From: UBA668 sp043721915
GTDB taxonomy: Bacteria > Actinomycetota > Acidimicrobiia > Acidimicrobiales > Ilumatobacteraceae
NCBI GenBank assembly: GCA_043721915.1
Contig: JAYSPV010000138.1
Coordinates: 1 to 21,077, forward strand
Direction of reading: 5' to 3'
Length of the DNA: 21,077 nt
Positions 15,983 to 21,077 of the stretch are shown here, piece by piece. The notes under the pieces were generated by a model. The model saw only the letters and a program-made list of their open reading frames with translations, was not told where the DNA came from and ran no database searches. Each line of letters begins with the position of its first letter. The stretch's first letter is position 1. Made by a program: the position numbers and the translations under genes.

Positions 15983-17037
15983 CGTGCGACCCCCTTTAGC
16001 GCGACGTTGACCGCAGCGACGTACTGGTGCACCAGCACAGTCCCCTGCTCCACATCGCACGGCGCGGCCCACAGCACGGCTTTCGCGTGCTGGTACAGGC
16101 CGTCGAGCTCGAGCGTTTCCATCACGCCACCGGCGTTGGCCTTGTCGGCGAACGCCTGCAGCAAGCCGCGCATCTCATCGCGCTGTTGCATCGGTTCTTT
16201 GAAGCGGCGCTCCGCCTCGGCGAGCGCTGCGCCGACCCTCTCCAGCTTGGTCAGCAACGGCGCCACACGAGCCCGCGCGCCGACCCACGGCAAGAGCGAG
16301 ATGTCTACCTCGGACGCCTGACTGACCTCGGCCTCGATCGCCGCCACGGATGGCACCGCCAGCAGCGGCGCCTGTCTCACCTTCGCACGGCACCGATCGG
16401 CCACTTCGCGAACTCGGACCTCGATGGCTACAAGCTCGGCGAACCTGGCGGGCACCTCGGCCCACTGCGCCAACAGCCGCGCCCGCTCGCGTGCGGCAGC
16501 CTCGAGGCTTGCTCGCACCGCGGCCGATTCGGCCGCCACCACGGCCACGTCGCTGCGCACGTGAAGGCGATCGCGAAGCGACGCAACGTGGTTCACCTGC
16601 ATGCCCAGTTCGGCGGACAGCCGTTCGGCGACCACCAGGTCGGCCGCGGCCTGCTGAGTCGCAGTGGCGTGGGCGACCTCTCGCTGCTCGTTGCCGGCGA
16701 CGCGTTGCTCCACCCGCCCCACGATCGCGTCCAGCAGCGTGGCAGCGTCGGTGAGATCGCGACCCACTGGAGCACCGAGATCGTCGGCCAGGGGTTGGGT
16801 GGTGAGGGTCACTGCGACCGCGCGATCTCGTCCAGCGGCTTGCGCCACTTGCTCCAGCCGGTCGCTGATCGCTTTGCGAGCGACAAATGCGGCAGCGACG
16901 TCGGCGACATCGGCATCGGTTCCGGCCGACCGCACGCGATCCTCCAACGACAGCAACGCGTCGGTGCGTGTGCCGAGCCACTCGCGCCACTGGGCAACGA
17001 GGCTGTCGACGTCGGCTTGGGTGGGAACCGCTGCCAT
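15979..17037 (-). CDS. Uncharacterised helical, coiled-coil-like protein between glnH and pknG
   Basis: The 352-aa product belongs to no family I recognise. It is Ala-, Glu- and Arg-rich and looks almost wholly alpha-helical, with heptad-like stretches around residues 100-240 (for example LVAIEVRVREVADRCRAK). A short hydrophobic break, ISLLPWVGARARVAPLL, lies near 255-270. A compact C-terminal part (about 305-352) has GLYQHAKAVLWAAP and HQYVAAVNVALKG. There is no signal peptide or convincing membrane segment, so it should be cytoplasmic. Its ATG shares one base with the glnH stop (TGATG), with GTG 17040 an alternative, and its own stop overlaps the pknG start. In Mycobacterium tuberculosis glnH and pknG are adjacent, so this is an added component. 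A linker between the membrane sensor and PknG is the simplest inference from position. Confidence 0.85.
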   Translation of the reverse strand: MAAVPTQADVDSLVAQWREWLGTRTDALLSLEDRVRSAGTDADVADVAAAFVARKAISDRLEQVAQAAGRDRAVAVTLTTQPLADDLGAPVGRDLTDAATLLDAIVGRVEQRVAGNEQREVAHATATQQAAADLVVAERLSAELGMQVNHVASLRDRLHVRSDVAVVAAESAAVRASLEAAARERARLLAQWAEVPARFAELVAIEVRVREVADRCRAKVRQAPLLAVPSVAAIEAEVSQASEVDISLLPWVGARARVAPLLTKLERVGAALAEAERRFKEPMQQRDEMRGLLQAFADKANAGGVMETLELDGLYQHAKAVLWAAPCDVEQGTVLVHQYVAAVNVALKGVAR

Positions 17038-18065
17038 CACGTCCCCGGAACAGGGCGCGAGTAGTCGGGCACCGGCGGTGTGCCCACGTCGGGTGTCAAC
17101 GACGGCACCAGCCAGCGCTCGTAGGAGTCGGCCCACCTTCCATCCGCGACCATGTCGGCGAGCACGCGGTTGACGAATTGCACGAAGTAGACGTTCTCCT
17201 TGTTGATGCCCAACCCGTAGGGCTCGGAGGTGAACTGATCGCCGAGCACCACCGTGGCCGGATCCTGCACTGCAAGACCTGCGAGCACGGTGTCGTCACC
17301 GGTGATCGCAGCGACTGCTCCCTGCTGGAGCAGCACCAGGCAGTCGCTGATGTCAGCGGGGGCGACGCGCACGACATCGTGGTAGTCGGCGATCAGCGCT
17401 TCCTCGTTCGTGCTCGCTGCCGGCACGCAGACGGTGGCCTTGGCGGCATTGAGATCTGCGATGGTGGCGTACGGCGAGTCCTTCGTCACCAGCACACGCT
17501 GGCCGGCGGCGAAGTACTCGGCGGAGAACGCGATCTGCCGCCACCGCCGGCAGTTGATCGTCATCGTGTGGGCGACGATGTCGACCTCACCGCTGATCAG
17601 CTTCGGCAACCGTTGGCTGTACGGGATCGCCGTGAACTCGAGGTGATCGCCGATGGTGGAGCGGTCGCCACCGAAGACTGCGATCGCTACCTCCACCAGC
17701 ATGTCGATGTCGAAGCCCTCGTAGGGCAGTTCGCCGCCTGGGTTGGCGGGGTTGTACCCCAGATTGCGGGCTCCGAACTGCAGCGTGTCGGCCGAGATGC
17801 CGACCACGAGCGTGCCCTTGGCGCGCAGCGCCGCGACGAACGCGTCGTCGACCTCCGCACCAACGGCCGGCAGCTCGGGCAGCGCAGCGTAGGAGCTGAC
17901 CACCACGTTGGCCGCGGCTTCCTGCTCGGTGCAGGCCGGGTAGCTGACCGAGTTGTCATCGGGTGGTACCGCGGAGCCGGCCACAGCATCGGGGAGACGG
18001 CCGCCACTGGCGCAGCCGGCCAACGAGGCGACGACAACCAGCAGCACGATCGGTCGACGGATCAT
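17037..18065 (-). CDS. glnH: GlnH-type solute-binding lipoprotein, amino-acid sensor of the PknG pathway
   Basis: The 342-aa precursor starts with a lipoprotein signal, MIRRPIVLLVVVASLAGC, whose lipobox LAGC ends at Cys18, so the mature protein would be anchored on the outer face of the membrane. A spacer of about 55 residues precedes an SBP_bac_3 polar-amino-acid-binding domain (about 72-325). Visible family elements are GTLVVGIS (84-91), YEGFDIDMLVEVAIAVFG (115-132) and HTMTINCRRWRQIAFS (166-181), whose Arg residues would contact the ligand's carboxylates. No ABC permease or ATPase gene is nearby. Instead glnX and pknG flank it, as in mycobacteria, where GlnH is reported to bind aspartate and glutamate and act as a sensor. 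Start 18065 overlaps the glnX stop as ATGA. Ligand identity is inferred from the orthologous context. Confidence 0.93.
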   Translation of the reverse strand: MIRRPIVLLVVVASLAGCASGGRLPDAVAGSAVPPDDNSVSYPACTEQEAAANVVVSSYAALPELPAVGAEVDDAFVAALRAKGTLVVGISADTLQFGARNLGYNPANPGGELPYEGFDIDMLVEVAIAVFGGDRSTIGDHLEFTAIPYSQRLPKLISGEVDIVAHTMTINCRRWRQIAFSAEYFAAGQRVLVTKDSPYATIADLNAAKATVCVPAASTNEEALIADYHDVVRVAPADISDCLVLLQQGAVAAITGDDTVLAGLAVQDPATVVLGDQFTSEPYGLGINKENVYFVQFVNRVLADMVADGRWADSYERWLVPSLTPDVGTPPVPDYSRPVPGT

Positions 18066-19318
18066 CGATACTCCCGCAGTCGTTGGCCGTAGCCGACCAC
18101 ACAGCACCCCGCCGTTGCGAGACCTGCGAGGAAGACCAGGATTCGAATCGTCGACAAGCCATCGCGGCTCGCCGAGAGGCCGTTGGTGGCCTCCGCGGTG
18201 TACTGCCGGGCGACGTCACCACTGCTCGCTGCGAAGGCATCGAAGAGCTCGTTGCCGTCGCCGAGGCTGGTGGTCACTGCACTGTCCCAGTCACCTGCCT
18301 CGTTGTCGAGCCGGCGCACCTCGTGATAGCCGACCGAATAGGCATCGAACTCGTCGGACAGGTCGCACGAGCCGCTTCGGCCGCACAACAACGACAACGC
18401 GGTGTCGGCATCCACGGCCGCCTCGGCCCACTTCAGCTCGTTCGCGGCGCCGTTGCCGCGGTTGATCAGGCTGAAGAACTCCTGGGAGTGGGCGTCGAAG
18501 GCGGCTGCCCTTCCCTGTGCCACGAGGTCCGCCCTCTGCAGCGCTCCACTCGTCACGGCTTCGGCGTCGGACATCGCCGACCCCTGCGCGTTCGCAGCAA
18601 GCAGAAGGACCACGAACGCCGTCAGCGCTCCCGCCGCCATGGGCACGTTCAACACTCTGCGGAACCGAACCGCGAGCCACCCGCCACCGGTGACGAGCAG
18701 CAGCGCCAACGGCCAGCCGAACAGGTGCAGCCACACCCCTGCCCTGTCGGCGCGGTCCAGGTCCTCGTTGACCTGCTCACGCAGCGATGACTCGACCTCG
18801 CGGAGCGCGGCGACCATTCCGACAGCTGCGTCGTTGGCAGCCCGGAGATAAGCGGCGCCCGCGGGGAAGCCCTGTCGGTTGTTGGCCCGCGCCTGCTCGA
18901 TGAGCCCGGCGTAGTCGCCCAACTGCGCAGACACACTCGCGAGTTCGCCGGCTTCGGCGGCCAGCACCTTGTTGCCGACCTCGACGAGGCCGCTGCTCAC
19001 CTGCTGCAGCTGTTGCACGTAGTCGGCACGCGTCGCCGCTTCCTCCAGACCACCGCGCAGGTAGTTCTCGCTGGCGAGCGCATCGGCACGCACCAGCGCG
19101 ACCTGTACGTCCTGTACCTCGATGAGTTGCTGCGCGGCTCCGGCAGCGTCGGCCAGCGACGTGTCGCGACGACCGATGCCGAGAGCGCCGAGCACACCGA
19201 ACAGGAGCGCCGCCAACACGGTGGCGACCAGCCACACGCGTAGCCGTGCCGGCGTGTTGGCGCCTCGAGCGGGTTCTTTGACCAGGCGAGCGAGCGTATG
19301 GCCGAGCCACTTCACCAC
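18062..19318 (-). CDS. glnX: GlnX-like membrane transducer with two extracytoplasmic helical domains
   Basis: The 418-aa protein has four predicted membrane helices (about 28-48, 196-216, 226-244 and 391-411). They enclose two large domains (49-195 and 245-390) that should face outside, leaving short basic cytoplasmic ends. Both domains look like helical bundles, resembling sensor domains of chemoreceptors and histidine kinases, but there is no catalytic or HAMP-like output module. Cys312 and Cys318 could form a disulfide in the second domain. Position directly upstream of glnH and the PknG gene matches mycobacterial GlnX, which is thought to relay GlnH binding to PknG. The start is GTG 19318 or the next GTG at 19315. 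Neither has a Shine-Dalgarno sequence; a 12-codon leader ORF with a strong one ends by overlapping the second GTG. Function is assigned by synteny and topology. Confidence 0.88.
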   Translation of the reverse strand: MVKWLGHTLARLVKEPARGANTPARLRVWLVATVLAALLFGVLGALGIGRRDTSLADAAGAAQQLIEVQDVQVALVRADALASENYLRGGLEEAATRADYVQQLQQVSSGLVEVGNKVLAAEAGELASVSAQLGDYAGLIEQARANNRQGFPAGAAYLRAANDAAVGMVAALREVESSLREQVNEDLDRADRAGVWLHLFGWPLALLLVTGGGWLAVRFRRVLNVPMAAGALTAFVVLLLAANAQGSAMSDAEAVTSGALQRADLVAQGRAAAFDAHSQEFFSLINRGNGAANELKWAEAAVDADTALSLLCGRSGSCDLSDEFDAYSVGYHEVRRLDNEAGDWDSAVTTSLGDGNELFDAFAASSGDVARQYTAEATNGLSASRDGLSTIRILVFLAGLATAGCCVVGYGQRLREYR

Positions 19319-19350
19319 GACCGTCCGCCGCTGGTCTGCGCCGCTGCCAT
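19312..19350 (-). CDS. 12-codon leader ORF coupled to glnX
   Basis: On the minus strand an ATG at 19350 opens a 12-residue ORF (MAAAQTSGGRSW) that ends in TGA at 19314-19312. It is preceded by AGGAGG (19355-19360), the best ribosome binding site of the region, with 4-nt spacing. Its stop overlaps the second GTG start codon of glnX (GTGA), so ribosomes finishing the leader could reinitiate on glnX, which has no binding site of its own. There is no run of a single amino acid that would suggest classical attenuation. The alternative is a frameshift error at the glnX 5' end. Confidence 0.45.
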   Translation of the reverse strand: MAAAQTSGGRSW

Positions 19351-19369
19351 CACGCCTCCTCGAGCGGGC

Positions 19370-19375
19370 ATCCTA
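19370..19375 (-). promoter_or_regulatory. Putative -10 element of the glnX-pknG operon promoter
   Basis: TAGGAT on the minus strand matches the TANNNT pattern. It would start transcription near 19363, just ahead of the AGGAGG ribosome binding site of the leader ORF. No convincing -35 hexamer is seen (best is about AGTGGG at 17 nt). No other promoter-like gap exists inside the seven-gene operon. Confidence 0.35.
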
Positions 19376-19438
19376 CGTGGCCCGCTGCACGACCCACTCG
19401 CGGGTACGAGCGGATCGTCATCGCCGGTCTCGGCTGAG

Positions 19439-19444
19439 TACCGT
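19439..19444 (+). promoter_or_regulatory. Putative -10 element of the aminotransferase promoter (leaderless)
   Basis: TACCGT (TANNNT class) ends 7 nt before the ATG at 19452, and no Shine-Dalgarno sequence is present. The best -35 candidate is TCGTCA (19415-19420), four of six matches with 18-nt spacing. The 101-bp gap carries divergent promoters for this gene and for the glnX leader. Confidence 0.35.
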
Positions 19445-19451
19445 TCCCGCG

Positions 19452-20663
19452 ATGCCCAAGGCGTTCCTGCACCCGTTTGCCAAGCCCACCCGCGAAGAGT
19501 TCATCCGTATCGTCAGGGGTGAGGGCGCGCTGTTGTACACCTCCGATGGCCGGGAGCTTGTCGATGGCATGGCCAGCCTCTGGTACTGCGCGATCGGCCA
19601 CGGCCGTCAGGAGAGGGCGGCCGCCATCTCCTCCCAGGTGCAGACGCTCGAGTCGTACTCCTGCTTCGATCCGTTCACCACCGACCCGGCGGAGCAGCTC
19701 GCGGAGAAGCTCCGCGAGATCGGCCCGATCCCCGGTGCCCGGGTGTTCTTCACCGGCTCGGGAAGCGAGTCGATCGACACCGTGATGAAGCTTGCGCGCA
19801 TCGCGCACGTGCAGGCCGGTGAGGGGCAACGCAAACTGATCATCTCGCGGGTCCGCGGCTACCACGGCACGGCGTACGGCGGCACCAGCGCGCAGGGCAT
19901 CGCACCCAACCGCGAGAACTTCGGCCCGTTCGTCGACGAGGTCGTGCAGGTACCCGCTGACGACATCGAGGCAGTCGCCACCCTGATGGCCCAGCGGGGC
20001 AGCGACGTGGCCGCCATCATCGCCGAGCCGGTGCAGGGTGCCGGCGGCATCTTCCCCGCCGAGGACGGCTACCTGGAGGGTCTCCGCAAGCTGTGCGATC
20101 AGCACGGCGCGTACCTCGTGTTCGACGAGGTGATCACCGGCTTCGGCCGCCTCGGCACATGGTTCGGCGCCCATCACTACGGGGTCACCCCGGACTTCGT
20201 GACCTTTGCCAAGGGCGTCACGTCGGGGTACCAACCGCTGGGCGGCGTGTTCGTCGGGCCTCGCCCCAGCGCAGCGCTGGAAGCCGATCCGAACTTCTTC
20301 CTGCGCCACGGCTTCACCTACTCCGGCCATGCCACCGCGTGCGCCGCCGCCCTCAAAAACCTCGAGATCATCGAACGCGAAGCGCTCGTCGCACGAGCCC
20401 TGCACATCGGCGGGCGCCTCAGCTCGGGGCTGCAGTCACTTGCCGACGACGGTGCGATCGATCACGTACGCGGCCTTGGCGGCATGTGGGCAGCAGGGTT
20501 GCGGCCGGACCAGAACGCCATGGCGATGCGCGACGTGATGTTCGAGCACGGCGTCGTCTGCCGGGCGCTCAACGCCGACTCGCTGCTGTTCTGCCCGCCA
20601 CTGGTCACCAGCGACGAGCAGATCGATCGCATCGTGGACGCCGTCGCGGCCGCCGCAGGGTGA
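19452..20663 (+). CDS. Class-III PLP-dependent aminotransferase
   Basis: The 403-aa protein has the full fold-type I class-III pattern: an N-terminal HPFAKPT with LWYCAIGHG, the PLP phosphate site FTGSGSESIDTVMKLAR, RGYHGTAYGG, IIAEPVQGAGG, FDEVITGFGRLG and the Schiff-base lysine in FAKGVTSGYQPLGG. All catalytic elements are present. The family moves amino groups from omega-amino acids, amines or similar donors to pyruvate or 2-oxoglutarate in the cytosol. The motifs resemble omega-amino-acid:pyruvate aminotransferases more than biotin-pathway BioA, and no biotin genes are nearby. Start 19452 is chosen because upstream in-frame sequence belongs to the promoter gap and runs antisense into glnX. 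It is divergent from the glutamate/aspartate-sensing operon, so shared nitrogen control is possible but unproven. The donor substrate cannot be assigned. Confidence 0.93.
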   Translation: MPKAFLHPFAKPTREEFIRIVRGEGALLYTSDGRELVDGMASLWYCAIGHGRQERAAAISSQVQTLESYSCFDPFTTDPAEQLAEKLREIGPIPGARVFFTGSGSESIDTVMKLARIAHVQAGEGQRKLIISRVRGYHGTAYGGTSAQGIAPNRENFGPFVDEVVQVPADDIEAVATLMAQRGSDVAAIIAEPVQGAGGIFPAEDGYLEGLRKLCDQHGAYLVFDEVITGFGRLGTWFGAHHYGVTPDFVTFAKGVTSGYQPLGGVFVGPRPSAALEADPNFFLRHGFTYSGHATACAAALKNLEIIEREALVARALHIGGRLSSGLQSLADDGAIDHVRGLGGMWAAGLRPDQNAMAMRDVMFEHGVVCRALNADSLLFCPPLVTSDEQIDRIVDAVAAAAG

Positions 20664-20772
20664 ACCGGGCAGGTCGGGCACGGCGCACAGAGTCCGAGGT
20701 CATCAGCCCGGGCTCGGGCGAACCATCGGCACGGGGCGTCAACACGTGACCGGCTGTGGTTACATCGTGTCC

Positions 20773-20793
20773 ATGATCGGATCGGGCCACTGA
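20773..20793 (+). CDS. Possible 6-codon leader ORF before the SDR gene
   Basis: ATG 20773 opens MIGSGH and stops at TGA 20791-20793, sharing its last base with the SDR start (TGATG). It has no Shine-Dalgarno sequence; a TACATC hexamer ends 6 nt upstream, a weak -10 candidate. This may be chance, since short ORFs are common. Confidence 0.2.
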   Translation: MIGSGH

Positions 20794-21077
20794 TGGGCGC
20801 ACTCGAGGGGCAACACGTGTTGGTCACTGGAGGGTCCAGCGGCATCGGCCGCGCATGTGTGGATCGCTACCGGGCCGAAGGCGCCACGGTGCACGTCGCC
20901 GACCTCAACCCACGTTCGAGCGACGAACTGCAGCTCGACGTCAGCGACTCCGCGGCGTGGACCGCGCTCATTGCATCACTGCCACCGCTCGATGTCGTGC
21001 ACCTCAACGCAGGTATCACCACCCCTGGCCGCGGGCCGCGGGACATCCCGGCGGCGCCGCTGAGTGATGTGACCGAC
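20793..21077 (+). CDS. Short-chain dehydrogenase/reductase (SDR), N-terminal part, runs off the window
   Basis: The frame is open from ATG 20793 to the window end (95 codons, no stop). It begins with a beta strand and the classical SDR cofactor motif TGGSSGIG (residues 12-19), followed by a helix and VHVADLN, whose Asp favours NAD over NADP. DVSDSAAW is the usual adenine-ring region, and HLNAGI near residue 74 is the NNAG-type motif. The catalytic Ser-Tyr-Lys residues lie beyond the window, so activity and substrate are unknown. The ATG shares one base with the stop of a 6-codon ORF (TGATG). The gap of 129 nt from the aminotransferase makes an independent promoter likely. Confidence 0.9.
   Translation, partial: MGALEGQHVLVTGGSSGIGRACVDRYRAEGATVHVADLNPRSSDELQLDVSDSAAWTALIASLPPLDVVHLNAGITTPGRGPRDIPAAPLSDVTD

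Noticed and set aside
15983..16072. Upstream extension of pknG to an in-frame start at 16072
   Set aside because: The clear ribosome binding site and the Cys-rich N-terminus support 15982, and the extension would run through the preceding gene's 3' end with an unnatural composition.
17037..18065. glnH as part of an amino-acid ABC transporter
   Set aside because: No permease or ATPase gene is present; the flanking glnX and pknG point to a sensing role instead.
20705..20719. AGCCCGGGCT palindrome and overlapping GCCCG/CGGGC hairpin after the aminotransferase
   Set aside because: Short G+C-only palindromes are expected by chance at this base composition and no terminator tail follows.

Overview
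The window is high-G+C bacterial DNA (roughly two thirds G+C by eye) and almost certainly comes from an actinomycete in the broad sense (Actinomycetota). The marker families are a DUF222/13E12-type HNH endonuclease behind an SOS-like box, a WS/DGAT acyltransferase, and a PknG kinase next to GlnH and GlnX. The gene set does not look mycobacterial: pyruvate:ferredoxin oxidoreductase is present and the PknG locus is larger. A deeper lineage such as Acidimicrobiia is a guess, not something the sequence proves.

Layout. (1) 1-3244, plus strand: a frameshifted SMI1/KNR4-like remnant, the HNH gene, a perfect 10-bp inverted repeat, then an ECF-type sigma factor overlapping a gene for a single-pass membrane protein (putative regulator). 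(2) 9180-3201, minus strand: a compact four-gene run of nifJ, a dihydroorotate-dehydrogenase-like flavoprotein, a VIT1-family iron/manganese transporter and a pyroglutamyl-peptidase-like protein. (3) 9285-10652, plus: a WS/DGAT acyltransferase divergent from nifJ. (4) 19350-10684, minus: a seven-gene signalling operon preceded by a 12-codon leader ORF. Its order is glnX (membrane), glnH (lipoprotein amino-acid sensor), a helical protein of unknown function, pknG (Ser/Thr kinase), a PP2C phosphatase, a VWA protein and an FHA protein. (5) 19452-20663, plus: a class-III aminotransferase. (6) 20793 to the window end, plus: the start of a short-chain dehydrogenase.

How the genes work together. Region 4 is the most interesting part. 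In mycobacteria GlnH and GlnX are thought to sense extracellular aspartate/glutamate and signal to PknG, which phosphorylates the FHA protein GarA to set 2-oxoglutarate and glutamate metabolism. Here sensor, transducer, kinase, phosphatase and a phosphothreonine reader lie in one apparent transcriptional unit, with an uncharacterised helical protein and a VWA protein added. All seven genes but one (the VWA gene) start by overlapping the stop of the preceding reading frame. Kinase, phosphatase and FHA protein each carry N-terminal Cys-rich zinc-ribbon-like modules. The FHA protein lacks the GarA phospho-acceptor segment, so its wiring may differ from the mycobacterial pathway.

Region 2 looks like a metabolic unit built on an Fe-S pyruvate oxidoreductase with iron handling beside it. 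Three genes (HNH, nifJ, aminotransferase) have a TANNNT -10-like hexamer 6-7 nt before the start codon and no Shine-Dalgarno sequence, as expected of leaderless mRNAs. No tRNA, rRNA, CRISPR array, insertion sequence or phage structural gene was seen.
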